The translations under genes were made by a program, and so were the position numbers. From Chrysosporum bergii ANA360D (lineage in GTDB: Bacteria; Cyanobacteriota; Cyanobacteriia; Cyanobacteriales; Nostocaceae), in contig NZ_JANQDH010000041.1 in the NCBI RefSeq assembly GCF_029891735.1, forward strand, positions 1 to 64,000: a DNA stretch of 64,000 bases. Direction: 5' to 3'. The first letter of the stretch is position 1. Each line of letters starts with the position of its first letter. The notes beneath the pieces are model-generated. The model was not told the origin of the DNA and ran no database searches. It worked only from the letters and a program-made list of their open reading frames with translations. Below are positions 36,672-46,586 of the stretch, one piece after another.

Positions 36672-38204
36672 ATGCAACGTACTGGAAGCTCAGTAGTTAA
36701 CTTTTCCACTGGACTTATATTACAGGTTATCACACTGAGCATAGGTATATTCAGTACACCCTTGTTACTGAGTTGGCTTGGTGATGAACGCTACGGAGCA
36801 TTTCGGGCTGCTAATGATTGGGGTAATTATCTTAATCTCTTAGAATTGGGTATTAGTGGCTCATTAATGGCACTGTTGGCAAAAGCAGTGGGCACTGGAG
36901 ATGGTCAACAAATCCGCCTCACATTGGCTACAGGAATTAAAGCCTACCTGAAAATCATGGCAATCATGGTACTGGTGGGAGGGGCGTTAGGTTTGTTGAT
37001 CACTCGTGTTGTACCAGTTGAAAAAACTTTACTGGCGGATCTGCAAACAGGTTACTGGTTGGGACTCCTGACGATTTTTTTATTACCGTTAACCCCCTTT
37101 CGCCTCTTAGCAGATGCCAGCCAACGTGGCTATTTTGCCAACGTCTTGATCATGTTTCAAAGCCTGATCATCACAGGTTTGGCTCTGCTGCTGGCGCGGG
37201 GAGGATTTGGCATTACTGGACAATTCCTAGCTTTACTCGCTGGCAATATTGGGTTTCAAATTTTGATGTGCTGGGACGGGTTGCGTCGTTATCCAGATGT
37301 TTTTTCTGCTATTCAAGATCATAAACCCCAAATTCCTATTGAAAGACAACTTTGGCGACTTAATAGGTCAACATTTACTCTCAGGCTTTCAGGTCAACTA
37401 AGCTTATTTACTGATAACATTATTATTTCCTACAGCCTTAGTCCTGCATCAGTTGTGCCATTTTTCGTCACCCAACGGTTAGCAGCCCTGGCACAAGGAC
37501 AAATACAAGGTATTGCCAACGCTACCTGGGCGGCTCTTGCTGATCTTCATGCTAAGGGAGAAATAGAAACATTCAATGCTCGTCTGATTGAACTGACGCG
37601 GTTAGTGGCTGTGATGGGAGTAACTTTCATGGTGGCGATCGCACCCTATAACCATCACTTTATTAAACTATGGGTAGGAGAAGACCGCTTTGCTGGGGAT
37701 GGAGTAACTCTATTAGCCGCTTGTAACGTATTTTTTTTAGGGCTTTTGTCCCTGTGGTCTTGGTGTTTTGGTGGGACTGGTAACCAACCTAAATTAGTGC
37801 GTCCTGCCACTCTCTCTGCTACCATCAATTTTTTAGTCAGCATCATCAGCACTCAGTTTTTAGGCATGATCGGTCCGTTGTTGGGTACTTTTATTGGATT
37901 TACTACCGTTAGTTTATGGCAGTTACCATTACTCATGGGGGAAGTTTTTGGTACATCTGTCAAACAACTTTTTTTAGCCGTTGCTCAACCCCTAGCAGTT
38001 GGCCTTCCCTATGGTTTGGCGGTGTGGTGGCTGGCCAAAAGCCATAGTCCTGGGGGATGGTTGGGACTAGCTGTGGAAATGGCTTTGACTGCACTCATCT
38101 ACTTTGTCATCGCTTGGTTGTTTGTCTTGAGTCATTCCGAGCGCCAACAGTGGAGCGATCGCATACAAATGCTATATTCACAACTGAGACAGCGCACTCG
38201 TTAA
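36672..38204 (+). CDS. Polysaccharide flippase (Wzx-like, MOP superfamily)
   Basis: 510 residues with about 12-14 hydrophobic helices over the whole length. The N-terminal pattern GLILQVITLSIGIFSTPLLL then WLGDERYGAFRAANDWGNYL is typical of the oligosaccharide-translocase branch. It should flip undecaprenyl-linked repeat units to the periplasmic side for the polymerase at 27242 and the Wzc-type kinase at 20748. Third positions are more GC-rich than in 29765-36627. Last gene of the island; the 38205-38408 gap after it has no gene. Confidence 0.87.
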   Translation: MQRTGSSVVNFSTGLILQVITLSIGIFSTPLLLSWLGDERYGAFRAANDWGNYLNLLELGISGSLMALLAKAVGTGDGQQIRLTLATGIKAYLKIMAIMVLVGGALGLLITRVVPVEKTLLADLQTGYWLGLLTIFLLPLTPFRLLADASQRGYFANVLIMFQSLIITGLALLLARGGFGITGQFLALLAGNIGFQILMCWDGLRRYPDVFSAIQDHKPQIPIERQLWRLNRSTFTLRLSGQLSLFTDNIIISYSLSPASVVPFFVTQRLAALAQGQIQGIANATWAALADLHAKGEIETFNARLIELTRLVAVMGVTFMVAIAPYNHHFIKLWVGEDRFAGDGVTLLAACNVFFLGLLSLWSWCFGGTGNQPKLVRPATLSATINFLVSIISTQFLGMIGPLLGTFIGFTTVSLWQLPLLMGEVFGTSVKQLFLAVAQPLAVGLPYGLAVWWLAKSHSPGGWLGLAVEMALTALIYFVIAWLFVLSHSERQQWSDRIQMLYSQLRQRTR

Positions 38205-38408
38205 TCCTACCAGATGTACTGATTTCGCTTTTTTTTACATTTACCTGTGTTATGGTCAATTTCAACTCTTAACAGGGGAAATTGCACCTGTATTGTTCGG
38301 TTATACCACTGTTGCCAGTGAGCAAAAAAATATAACCTCATAGATAGCAGTACTAAAATGCCTAAATCAAAGGCTGCCAGTAGCTCTTCAGTCAAGGGGT
38401 GAAAACCT

Positions 38409-39878
38409 GTGTATCAATGGATATTGCCAAGTCTGAGTGAAATTTTAGCCGAGACCCAAGCAACAGTGGCTCAATGCTCACCAAGCAAAGCAGAGCAACA
38501 GTGGCGCATCAGTTTAGCAGCAACAGAACAATTGCTGATCAAAACTTTAGCAACTGCACCTGATACCACCCAAGCCTTAGTATTAGCAGCACCCGCACCT
38601 CTATTTAGTCAACCAACATTAAATCAAAACCTGCAAACCGTCACTTTTACCGCCAAGCCATTTAACCCCTTGGCTCTGATGCCATTTTATCTGCCCAGTC
38701 CCATGGCGGTAGCAAATAAAGAAACTGTTTCCCAAGAATCAGTGCTACCTTTATTACCAGCAGACCCACTGGCAACAGAACGGTTTTGCTTAGTTTTTAC
38801 AGATAAATTTACATTAGTCCTGGTATTAAAGGAAGAAAAAAACGGCGATAAAGCATTTTCATTTTCCTTTGAACCTGAATTAGTACAGCAAGCTTGGCGA
38901 TCGCTTGGTGCTAGGGTCATGTTAACTAATCCAGATTTTTTCGCAGAACTTGATATTTTGGTACAAAAATATTCAACAGTAACACCAAATTACCGCACTA
39001 TAATTCACTTTAGCCAATTGTTACTTCAAGAACTGACAGAACCAGAAGTAAATAAAGAGGCATTAGAAAACACAGCAAATGGCGGACACAACACCCGTCC
39101 TCAAATTCCTTCCCCAACTCCTAACCACCAAGCCCCCGTTCCTGATGTAGAATTACTCCAAGCTTTTGCCCACGAAGTACGCACACCCTTAACAACAATT
39201 CGCACCCTAACTCGCCTACTGCTCAAACGGCGAGATTTACCTGCTAACGTCACCAGTCGCTTAGAAATTATTGATCACGAGTGTACTGATCAAATTGACC
39301 GGATGGAGTTACTATTTACAGCAGCAGAATTAGAAACTTCTTCCTCCGTTAAATATCCCCATGCTCAACTTACACCCACATCATTAGATCACGTATTGCG
39401 TCAGAGCGTTCCCCGTTGGCAACAAGCCGCCCATCGGCGAAACTTGACCCTAGACGTAGTATTACCCCAGCAATTACCAACAGTAGTCAGTAACCCCAAT
39501 ATGCTCGATCAAGTCCTCACAGGCTTGATGGAGAATTTCACCCGCAGCTTACCCCCAGGGAGTCATATCCAAGTACAGGTGATTCCAGCAGGCCATCAAC
39601 TCAAGTTACAATTATCCCCTCAATTCCATTGCCAAGGTACAAACCCAGCTAGGGAAACCATCACCCCACCAATTCGTAAAGCCCTGGGTCAATTGCTAAT
39701 GTTTCAACCAGAAACAGGTACTATTAGTTTAAATATTGCCGCAACCAAGCATTTATTTCAAGCTATTGGTGGTAAGCTGATTGTGCGTCAACGCCAAGAG
39801 TATGGCGAAGTCTTAACTATTTTCTTACCTCTGGAAGTGAGGAGTAAAGAACAGTTAAAAGACATAAAATACAGCTAA
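38409..39878 (+). CDS. Sensor histidine kinase without adjacent regulator
   Basis: 489 residues, GTG start. Residues 1-240 have no membrane helix and no domain I can name. The dimerisation/phosphoacceptor region begins at LLQAFAHEVRTPLTTI with the conserved His-Glu (H-box, residue about 257). The N-box is PNMLDQVLTGLMENFTRS, and the G boxes are degenerate (no clear D-x-G-x-G; LSPQFHCQG occupies that region), so ATP binding may be weak or altered. It is soluble, so it senses a cytosolic signal or a partner. No response regulator is nearby. Position after the polysaccharide island may be coincidence. Confidence 0.82.
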   Translation: MYQWILPSLSEILAETQATVAQCSPSKAEQQWRISLAATEQLLIKTLATAPDTTQALVLAAPAPLFSQPTLNQNLQTVTFTAKPFNPLALMPFYLPSPMAVANKETVSQESVLPLLPADPLATERFCLVFTDKFTLVLVLKEEKNGDKAFSFSFEPELVQQAWRSLGARVMLTNPDFFAELDILVQKYSTVTPNYRTIIHFSQLLLQELTEPEVNKEALENTANGGHNTRPQIPSPTPNHQAPVPDVELLQAFAHEVRTPLTTIRTLTRLLLKRRDLPANVTSRLEIIDHECTDQIDRMELLFTAAELETSSSVKYPHAQLTPTSLDHVLRQSVPRWQQAAHRRNLTLDVVLPQQLPTVVSNPNMLDQVLTGLMENFTRSLPPGSHIQVQVIPAGHQLKLQLSPQFHCQGTNPARETITPPIRKALGQLLMFQPETGTISLNIAATKHLFQAIGGKLIVRQRQEYGEVLTIFLPLEVRSKEQLKDIKYS

Positions 39879-40085
39879 ATCCCTGCTAAATCCAATCATC
39901 CCTATGTCCTCAACATTCAGTAGTGCTGGTATCCCGTTACCCTAGGGTTATACAAACTCAATACATAACGTAACAGCTTAGAAACTATAGCATTTGTTAA
40001 ACACGTGAGACACACGGCTAACATCTTAAAATATACCAACCTCCCTAAAGGGGAGATTGGGGCGAAAAATTCAAGCCTGAGAGAT

Positions 40086-41576
40086 TTAAATTGACAGGTT
40101 GAGTTTTTCCGCTAAAACACTTCTGGCTTGCTCTCGGTCGTCAAAATGAATTTTTTCAGTGCCGAGAATTTGGTAATCTTCGTGACCCTTACCAGCCAGT
40201 AATACCCCATCACCGGGTTCTGCTTGTAAAATAGCAGTACGAATGGCAGAGGCGCGATCGCATATTACTATTGGTTGAACAGTATCAGGAATTCCCGCCA
40301 AAACATCTTGTAAAATCCTTTCTGGATCTTCAGTACGGGGATTATCTGAAGTCACCACTGCCACATCAGCCAACTCAGCCGCAATTTTACCCATTATTGG
40401 GCGCTTGGTGCGATCGCGATCGCCTCCGCAGCCAAAAACACAAATCATTTTTCCCGGAATAAACGGCCGAGCAGCCTTGAGCAAATTCTCCAAACTATCA
40501 GGAGTATGGGCATAATCCACAATTACACTAATATTTTGCTCAGAACTAATTTGTACCCGTTCCATCCTTCCAGGAACCCCAGGAAACTCAGATATTGCCC
40601 CAGCCAGCAACTGTAAATCAAGTCCTAAATGTAAAACCGCCCCCACAGATGCCAAAAGATTCTCTAAATTATACTGCCCAACCAGAGGAGAACCAAAAGC
40701 CACATCACCCCTTGGTGTATGCAACATCCCGCTTACACCATTGGGCCCATAACTTAAATCACTCATCCACAAATCAGCCTTGTGATTATTAACGCTGTAA
40801 CTCCAGACACGTTCAGAACTTAAACCAGCAATTAAACGCTGGCCATAGGAATCATCAGCATTAACAATGGCTCGTCCTTTGAGATAATCAGGAGTAAATA
40901 ACAAAGCTTTGGCGGCAAAATAATCTTCCATATCCCGGTGATAGTCCAGATGGTCCTGAGTGAGATTACTAAACACCCCCACCTCAAACTCACACCCCAA
41001 AACTCGACCTTGGGCTAAAGCGTGGGAACTCACTTCCATCACCCCAAACTCACAACCTGCATTTACAGCTTCACCAAGCTGTTGTTGTAATTCCACAGCA
41101 AAGGGGGTAGTGTGGACAGCAGTTTGCTCAAAACCAGGCCAACGAGTGTAGAGAGTTCCCATCAAAGCCGTAGACAGATTGGCTGTAGTGAGGAAAAATT
41201 CAATTAAATGAGTAGTTGTCGTTTTCCCATTAGTGCCAGTCACACCCACCAGCTTCAGTTTTTGCCCTGGATAATCGTAAAAAGTGGCCGCCAATTGGGC
41301 GCAGGCTTGAGTCATATCCGGTGCAGTTAGAACAATAGCCTCACCCGTCGGGGGATTTTTTTGTAAAGCCTGTGGTGAAACAATGGCCGCGACAGCACCC
41401 GATGCTATGGCACTTGTCCAAAAATCTCCACCATCTACCCGGGTTCCCGGCATACCAATAAACAAATCACCCACACCACAAGCATGAGAATTTGTCTTCA
41501 AACCCTTAACTTCCACATCAGCCACAGTTGAAGAATCAACGCCATCTAAGACCGCTAATAATTCCCGCAGTTTCAT
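40086..41576 (-). CDS. murE: UDP-MurNAc-tripeptide synthetase (MurE)
   Basis: Adds meso-diaminopimelate to UDP-MurNAc-L-Ala-D-Glu in peptidoglycan synthesis (cytosol). 496 residues: N-terminal UDP-binding domain, ATP-binding GVTGTNGKTTTTHL near residue 114, the carbamoylated-lysine region, and SDNPRTEDP near residue 413, the D-N-P-R motif that selects diaminopimelate rather than lysine. The C-terminal domain ends with GKGHEDYQ. Complete and normal in length. Confidence 0.96.
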   Translation of the reverse strand: MKLRELLAVLDGVDSSTVADVEVKGLKTNSHACGVGDLFIGMPGTRVDGGDFWTSAIASGAVAAIVSPQALQKNPPTGEAIVLTAPDMTQACAQLAATFYDYPGQKLKLVGVTGTNGKTTTTHLIEFFLTTANLSTALMGTLYTRWPGFEQTAVHTTPFAVELQQQLGEAVNAGCEFGVMEVSSHALAQGRVLGCEFEVGVFSNLTQDHLDYHRDMEDYFAAKALLFTPDYLKGRAIVNADDSYGQRLIAGLSSERVWSYSVNNHKADLWMSDLSYGPNGVSGMLHTPRGDVAFGSPLVGQYNLENLLASVGAVLHLGLDLQLLAGAISEFPGVPGRMERVQISSEQNISVIVDYAHTPDSLENLLKAARPFIPGKMICVFGCGGDRDRTKRPIMGKIAAELADVAVVTSDNPRTEDPERILQDVLAGIPDTVQPIVICDRASAIRTAILQAEPGDGVLLAGKGHEDYQILGTEKIHFDDREQARSVLAEKLNLSI

Positions 41577-41628
41577 TTAGTGAACCTCGTCACACAAATC
41601 TCTTTGGCTTATTTTGCATTATTTTTTC

Positions 41629-41916
41629 CTAATTGGATAAATACTTAACCAACATTTGCTCTAACTGACGCACACTACCACGAGGAGAAACACGTGGTAA
41701 ACGCTCTTCTACCAAGTTTTTATCGCTGTTTTCAACATATTTATACTTCTCTACACACAGTACAGGAATTTCATATTGATAAGCTAAAAACCAATCTTGA
41801 CGGGTGGTAATATCCCGCACCTCCAACTCAAAACTGAGATTTGCCACTTGTTCTAACTTTTCCTGTAAACCCTCACACAAATGACATCCCGGCTTGCTGT
41901 ATAAAATTAATCGCAT
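41629..41916 (-). CDS. Glutaredoxin-like thiol protein
   Basis: 95 residues from the ATG at 41916 (MRLILYSKPGCHLCEGL); a longer frame to 41943 is less likely. The C-x-x-C redox motif CHLC is at residues about 11-14, and the cis-proline loop IPVLCVE near residue 50 completes the thioredoxin fold, as in DUF836-type glutaredoxins. A third cysteine follows the cis-proline. It probably reduces disulfides in a specific partner. It lies 52 bases upstream of murE on the same strand. Confidence 0.85.
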   Translation of the reverse strand: MRLILYSKPGCHLCEGLQEKLEQVANLSFELEVRDITTRQDWFLAYQYEIPVLCVEKYKYVENSDKNLVEERLPRVSPRGSVRQLEQMLVKYLSN

Positions 41917-42214
41917 TTTCCTAACAGATTTAATTACACACACATCAAAGTTTTTGAATCATTCAACTTTAGCAAAATCTTCATGCCGATGTGATCAGAG
42001 TTTGAGTTGTGAATGCTAGGGCAAAAACTGTAACAGTCGGGCAGGAATTCCATAAGCGATCGCCCTGATTATCATCTTCAAAAATTTGTAGATTTTATGT
42101 GAAAACTTGATTTTTTATACAGCATCAGGTATGCTAGCCCTAGTAAACCCTATTGTCTGATATTAAATAAACAGCAACAACTTGTATAATCCCCCCAAAA
42201 GTAGGTATAAAATT

Positions 42215-42424
42215 ATGATTTACCCAGAAAACAACTCAATTGATATTGTTAATCAATTGTTAAGAAAAATTAGAATAAAAGAAACTCAATTAAAACTTGC
42301 CCAAACACATAACATGGTTTACACATCACAAGTATTACAAAATCAAATACTAGAACTAAAGCATCAACTCTCAGAGTCACAAGACCCAGAAATCCACGCA
42401 TTAATGACTTTATTAGACGAATAA
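42215..42424 (+). CDS. Small coiled-coil protein of unknown function
   Basis: 69 residues from ATG 42215 (MIYPENNSIDIVNQLL) with AGGT 10 bases upstream; an in-frame TTG at 42182 is less likely. Residues about 15-55 are heptad-like (LLRKIRIKETQLKLAQTHN and VLQNQILELKHQL), so a short coiled coil is likely. No family is recognised. It lies upstream of sbcD with a 103-base gap. Confidence 0.55.
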   Translation: MIYPENNSIDIVNQLLRKIRIKETQLKLAQTHNMVYTSQVLQNQILELKHQLSESQDPEIHALMTLLDE

Positions 42425-42527
42425 AACTAAAATTGCCTTGCTGAATCAGACTATGAAATCACAAATAATAGAAATGATGGAATTTAGCTGCTTAACAGCT
42501 TACTCATAGTATGCAATTTGAGGACTA

Positions 42528-43751
42528 ATGATTAAAATTCTGCACCTCTCCGACATCCACATGGGAAGCGGTTTTTCCCACGGACGCATGAATCCAGCTA
42601 CAGGATTAAATACACGACTGGAAGATTTTGTCAAGACATTATCTCGATGTATTGACCGAGCCATAGAAGATCAAATAGATTTGGTTTTGTTTGGCGGTGA
42701 TGCTTTCCCAGATTCTACCCCAGCCCCCTATGTGCAAGAAGCTTTTGCCGGTCAGTTTCGCCGTTTAGTGGATGCAGATATTCCCACAGTGCTATTAGTG
42801 GGGAACCATGACCAACATTCCCAAGGGAACGGAGGAGCGAGTTTAAATATTTACCGCACTTTAGGAGTGCGGGGGTTTGTGGTGGGTGATACTTTAACCA
42901 CTCATCATATCAACACCCGCAACGGCAAAATACAAGTAATTACCTTACCTTGGCTAACTCGTTCTACTTTGATGACTCGCCAAGAAACCAGAAACGCCTC
43001 TCTAGCTGAAGTTAACGAAATGTTAACACAACGCCTAGAAGTAGTTTTAGAAGGAGAAATTCGTCGTCTTGACCCTCATGTTCCCACGGTGCTATTAGCT
43101 CATTTAATGGCAGATAACGCTACATTAGGAGCAGAGCGTTTTTTAGCAGTGGGTAAAGGTTTTACTTTACCTCTCTCCCTACTCACACGACCTTGTTTTG
43201 ATTATGTGGCATTAGGACACGTCCATTGTCACCAAAATTTAAATAAATCCAATAACCCCCCAGTAATTTATCCCGGAAGTATTGAAAGGGTAGATTTTAG
43301 TGAAGAAAAAGAAGATAAGGGCTATGTAATTATAGAACTAGAGCGAGGAATGGCCAAATGGGAGTTTTGCCCCTTACCAGTGCGGACTTTCCGGACAATA
43401 GAAATAGATATATCCAAAGCAGATGATCCTCAAAATGCTTTAATCAAAGCCATCGCTAAACATAATATACAAGATGCAGTAGTGCGGTTAATTTATAAAC
43501 TCCGTTCTGAACAAATAGAGTTAATTGATACCTCGTCTATCCATGCTGCTTTAACTCCAGCCCACAACTACACCATTCAAGCAGAATTAGTCAGCCAACT
43601 AGCTCGCCCCAGAATACCAGAATTAACCGCCAGTAGCAGTATTGACCCCCGGTCAGCTTTGCAAACTTACTTAAACAATCGTGAAGACCTAAAAGATATT
43701 GCCGCATCCATGTTAGCAGCAGCAGAAAAGTTACTCGCGGATGAAGTATAA
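42528..43751 (+). CDS. sbcD: DNA repair nuclease SbcD/Mre11-type
   Basis: 407-residue metallophosphoesterase. The manganese-binding motifs are LHLSDIHMGSG (Asp and His), GGDAFPDS, VGNHDQHS, LAHLM and GHVHCHQN, in order and complete. SbcD works with the SMC-like ATPase SbcC to open hairpins and blocked DNA ends. sbcC is not adjacent here, as is common in cyanobacteria. The C-terminal 110 residues form the capping domain. A three-copy 13-bp repeat begins at its last base. Confidence 0.9.
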   Translation: MIKILHLSDIHMGSGFSHGRMNPATGLNTRLEDFVKTLSRCIDRAIEDQIDLVLFGGDAFPDSTPAPYVQEAFAGQFRRLVDADIPTVLLVGNHDQHSQGNGGASLNIYRTLGVRGFVVGDTLTTHHINTRNGKIQVITLPWLTRSTLMTRQETRNASLAEVNEMLTQRLEVVLEGEIRRLDPHVPTVLLAHLMADNATLGAERFLAVGKGFTLPLSLLTRPCFDYVALGHVHCHQNLNKSNNPPVIYPGSIERVDFSEEKEDKGYVIIELERGMAKWEFCPLPVRTFRTIEIDISKADDPQNALIKAIAKHNIQDAVVRLIYKLRSEQIELIDTSSIHAALTPAHNYTIQAELVSQLARPRIPELTASSSIDPRSALQTYLNNREDLKDIAASMLAAAEKLLADEV

Positions 43752-43790
43752 ATTTCAATCATACATTTCAATCATACATTTCAATCATAC
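43752..43790. repeat. 13-bp tandem repeat, 3 copies
   Basis: ATTTCAATCATAC occurs three times without change at 43752, 43765 and 43778, right at the sbcD stop. No function evident; a site for copy-number slippage. Confidence 0.95.
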
Positions 43791-43885
43791 AATTTTTGTA
43801 GTGCCGGCATCTTACCCCCTACCGATGTACCCGACTGTATGTAACATATCCTGTATAACCCAATACTATTAATCAAACAGAGTTT

Positions 43886-44311
43886 ATGGTGAAAATCATA
43901 CCTACAATCTTCTTAGCTACAGCCTGGCTGTTGATATCAAATCATCAGTCTACACTTACATTAGCTGGAACTTGTGCTTCTGACTGCGGACCCCGTCCCA
44001 TCGAGTTTAAGCCCGGTCAATTGATCAGAGTTAAAGTAGTTAATCGCACCCCTCGCTTACTTAAATTACAAAAAATTACCGCCACTGGGACTATTTCTCT
44101 GCAACCAAAACAGGAAATAACATTAGAACACGGATATGGTACAACACCAAATATTTCTCTCATTTTTTGGGATGATACAGGTCTTTCCCTAAAAGCTAAG
44201 ATTTCAAAACCTAATTTTGGCACTTTGTATGTTGAACTCCTGCCTAATTGGGATTTTCCGGGCCATCGCTCGGTGTATATTCTCAACAATGGTCGGGTAG
44301 AAGTGTTTTAA
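43886..44311 (+). CDS. Small secreted protein of unknown function
   Basis: 141 residues. N-terminal KIIPTIFLATAWLLIS is a signal peptide with a probable cleavage near residue 28-30 (L-A-G-T). The mature part has a pair of cysteines (CASDCGP) and then a beta-rich domain with ordered basic residues (RVKVVNRTPRLLKLQKI). No lipobox, since the first Cys is not preceded by L-x-[AG]. Family not recognised. It lies 59 bases before recJ. Confidence 0.65.
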   Translation: MVKIIPTIFLATAWLLISNHQSTLTLAGTCASDCGPRPIEFKPGQLIRVKVVNRTPRLLKLQKITATGTISLQPKQEITLEHGYGTTPNISLIFWDDTGLSLKAKISKPNFGTLYVELLPNWDFPGHRSVYILNNGRVEVF

Positions 44312-44370
44312 AAAAACCAAAATAATGTTATTAGTAGTAAATTGAGCCAAAATTTTTGAGAGCAATACTC

Positions 44371-46239
44371 ATGCTCCATCAAGCCTTCCCCAAACCAACA
44401 GCACAGAACAAGCGCTTGCCTCACCAACGCTGGGAATTTTATCAGCAACAACCGGAAATTGCCCAAAATCTAGTAAAAACTATCAGTATATCCCCCATTA
44501 TCGCCCAATTATTAATCAATCGTGGCATCACCAGCCCAGAAACAGCACAAGAATTTTTAGATCCAGAGTCTCTAATCTTACCTCCACCCCTAGAAGAATT
44601 TCCAGATTTGGCAGTGAGTCTAGAATTATTGCAACAGGCGATCGCCAGCCAAGCTAAAATATCCATTTGTGGAGACTATGATGCTGATGGCATGACTAGC
44701 ACCGCTTTACTGTTACGTAGTCTCCGCAGTTTAGGCGGTCAAGTAGATTATGCTATCCCCAGTCGGATGCACGATGGTTATGGTATTAACAACCGCATTG
44801 TTGAAGAATGCCACACGGTCGGTGTAGAACTAATTATCACCGTGGATAATGGTATTTCTGCCTATGAACCCATCGCCAGAGCTAGAGAACTTGGTGTAAA
44901 TGTCATTGTCACCGACCACCACGACCTCCCCCCCAAACTCCCCCCAGCTAACGCCATTCTCAATCCCAAATTAATTCCAGAGTCTTCACCTTATCGCGGT
45001 TTAGCCGGTGTTGGTGTAGCCTATATTTTGGCAATATCTTTAGCTCAACAGTTAGATAAAATTAAAGGCTTAGTACAGCCAATGTTGGCTTTATTCACAC
45101 TGGGGACAATTGCCGACTTAGCCCCGTTAACGGGTGTGAACCGTCGCTGGGTCAAACGGGGTTTAAAGTATTTACCCCATTCCCAATTACCAGGAATTAA
45201 AGCGTTAATTCAAGTCGCCGGCTTGCAAACCACAGAATATAGACAACAAGAAATTATAGAACAAATCTCTCCCCCATCTCCTCCCCCTCCCCAATCTTTA
45301 AAGCCAGAAGATATCGGCTTTCGCTTAGGTCCGCGCATTAATGCCATTGGTCGCATTGGTGACCCTGAGATAGTGATTTCACTATTGACTACAGATAATA
45401 TGGCGGTAGCCCTAGAAAATGCTGTGCAGTGTGAATTAACAAACACTAACCGTCAGCAAATGTGCGAACAAATTGAGCAAGAAGCCATTGCTTATGCAGA
45501 AAAAGAATTTGTATCTTCTCTCCTACAAGACCGGGTATTAGTAATTGTCCAACCGAATTGGCATCATGGGGTAATTGGTATTGTTGCTTCTCGCTTAGTA
45601 GAACGCTACGGTGTACCCGTGTTTATTGGCACTTATGAAGGCGAAGAACAAATTCGCGGTTCTGCCCGTGGTATACCAGAGTTTAACGTATTTGCAGCAT
45701 TGCAATATTCTCATGATTTACTGGGTAAATTTGGGGGACACAAAGCCGCAGGGGGTTTTTCTTTACCCGCCAAAAATTTGCTAACATGGCGATCGCGTTT
45801 ATGTGAGTTTGCTAATCAGTGTTTACAACCCCAACACCTCAAGCCACTGCTAAAAATTGATGCTCAAATTCATTTTCATCAAATCAACCACCAACTTTAT
45901 CAACAACTCAATTCACTTCATCCCTGCGGTGTAGAAAACCGAGACCCCTTATTTTACACATCTCATGTCCGAGTCCTAGAGCAAAGAATAGTTGGTAAAG
46001 GTCACATCAAACTGACACTTAGTCAAACTGTTAATGACCAACAGTATCAAATCAAAGCCATCGCCTGGCGTTGGCGAGAATATTTCCCCCTACCCAGCCT
46101 GATGGATATCGCCTACAAATTGCGAGAAAATAACTTTAATGGTAGTACGACCATTGAATTAGAGTTACTTGGGATCAGACCGGCAAATGATCTTAGCGGT
46201 GATACCACAGTAAGACAAAATTATCAAAGCTCCTGTTAA
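44371..46239 (+). CDS. recJ: Single-strand-specific exonuclease RecJ
   Basis: 622 residues from ATG 44371 (an in-frame TTG at 44356 adds five). DHH phosphoesterase domain: ICGDYDADGMTSTALL near residue 98, VDNGIS near 158 and TDHHDLPP near 175; DHHA1 domain with GGHKAAGGF near 460. It degrades single-stranded DNA 5'-3' in recombination and mismatch repair. A proline-rich insert (SPPSPPPPQ, near residue 306) is a cyanobacterial feature. Complete. Confidence 0.94.
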   Translation: MLHQAFPKPTAQNKRLPHQRWEFYQQQPEIAQNLVKTISISPIIAQLLINRGITSPETAQEFLDPESLILPPPLEEFPDLAVSLELLQQAIASQAKISICGDYDADGMTSTALLLRSLRSLGGQVDYAIPSRMHDGYGINNRIVEECHTVGVELIITVDNGISAYEPIARARELGVNVIVTDHHDLPPKLPPANAILNPKLIPESSPYRGLAGVGVAYILAISLAQQLDKIKGLVQPMLALFTLGTIADLAPLTGVNRRWVKRGLKYLPHSQLPGIKALIQVAGLQTTEYRQQEIIEQISPPSPPPPQSLKPEDIGFRLGPRINAIGRIGDPEIVISLLTTDNMAVALENAVQCELTNTNRQQMCEQIEQEAIAYAEKEFVSSLLQDRVLVIVQPNWHHGVIGIVASRLVERYGVPVFIGTYEGEEQIRGSARGIPEFNVFAALQYSHDLLGKFGGHKAAGGFSLPAKNLLTWRSRLCEFANQCLQPQHLKPLLKIDAQIHFHQINHQLYQQLNSLHPCGVENRDPLFYTSHVRVLEQRIVGKGHIKLTLSQTVNDQQYQIKAIAWRWREYFPLPSLMDIAYKLRENNFNGSTTIELELLGIRPANDLSGDTTVRQNYQSSC

Positions 46240-46340
46240 GGTATGATCAGCACTGAGTCCTGGGTGATCAATCCTAGATATTCAAAAAATTTCTTCACCT
46301 CAGCACTCAGTACTCTATCAGTACTCTAAATGTGGCAATC

Positions 46341-46463
46341 TTACATATTGCCGTTGCGAAGTGCCAGTAAAAATATTACCACAGGTCCAGCAATAACGAT
46401 TAATCCAACGGAAACCAGTTGAAAAATAACTTCCCAGTTGAGATTGCTTAAAGTGTCAAACAT
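46341..46463 (-). CDS. psb30: Photosystem II protein Psb30 (Ycf12)
   Basis: 40-residue single-pass protein: [20 protein letters not shown], then a hydrophobic span ending [13 protein letters not shown]. The N-W-E-V-I-x-Q-L start, the I-A-G-P-x-V-I-F-L-L-A core and the basic R-x-G-N end match Psb30/Ycf12, a small PSII subunit in the thylakoid membrane next to PsbJ and cytochrome b559. The start at 46463 has AAGGG 5 bases upstream. It is alone on the minus strand between recJ and the YkgJ gene. The assignment rests on this pattern and length. Confidence 0.85.
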   Translation of the reverse strand: MFDTLSNLNWEVIFQLVSVGLIVIAGPVVIFLLALRNGNM

Positions 46464-46586
46464 TTTTCCCTTGTCCTCTTTTTTGGCTTGAAAAATACAG
46501 TAATTAACAAAACTCGCCATTAATCATATATGGCAAAGGACTGTTAAATTTAATTTACTTAACAAAATTATAGGAAAATCAATAAA

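Noticed and set aside
15766-38204. Heterocyst envelope (HEP) island
   Set aside because: No hepA/hepB/hepC-type ABC exporter or regulator could be identified; general surface polysaccharide is the safer call.
38207-38395. 62-codon minus ORF in the gap after the flippase
   Set aside because: TTG start without a ribosome-binding site and composition not protein-like in the second half.
43752-43790. CRISPR or iteron array
   Set aside because: Three 13-bp units with no spacers and no replication gene nearby.
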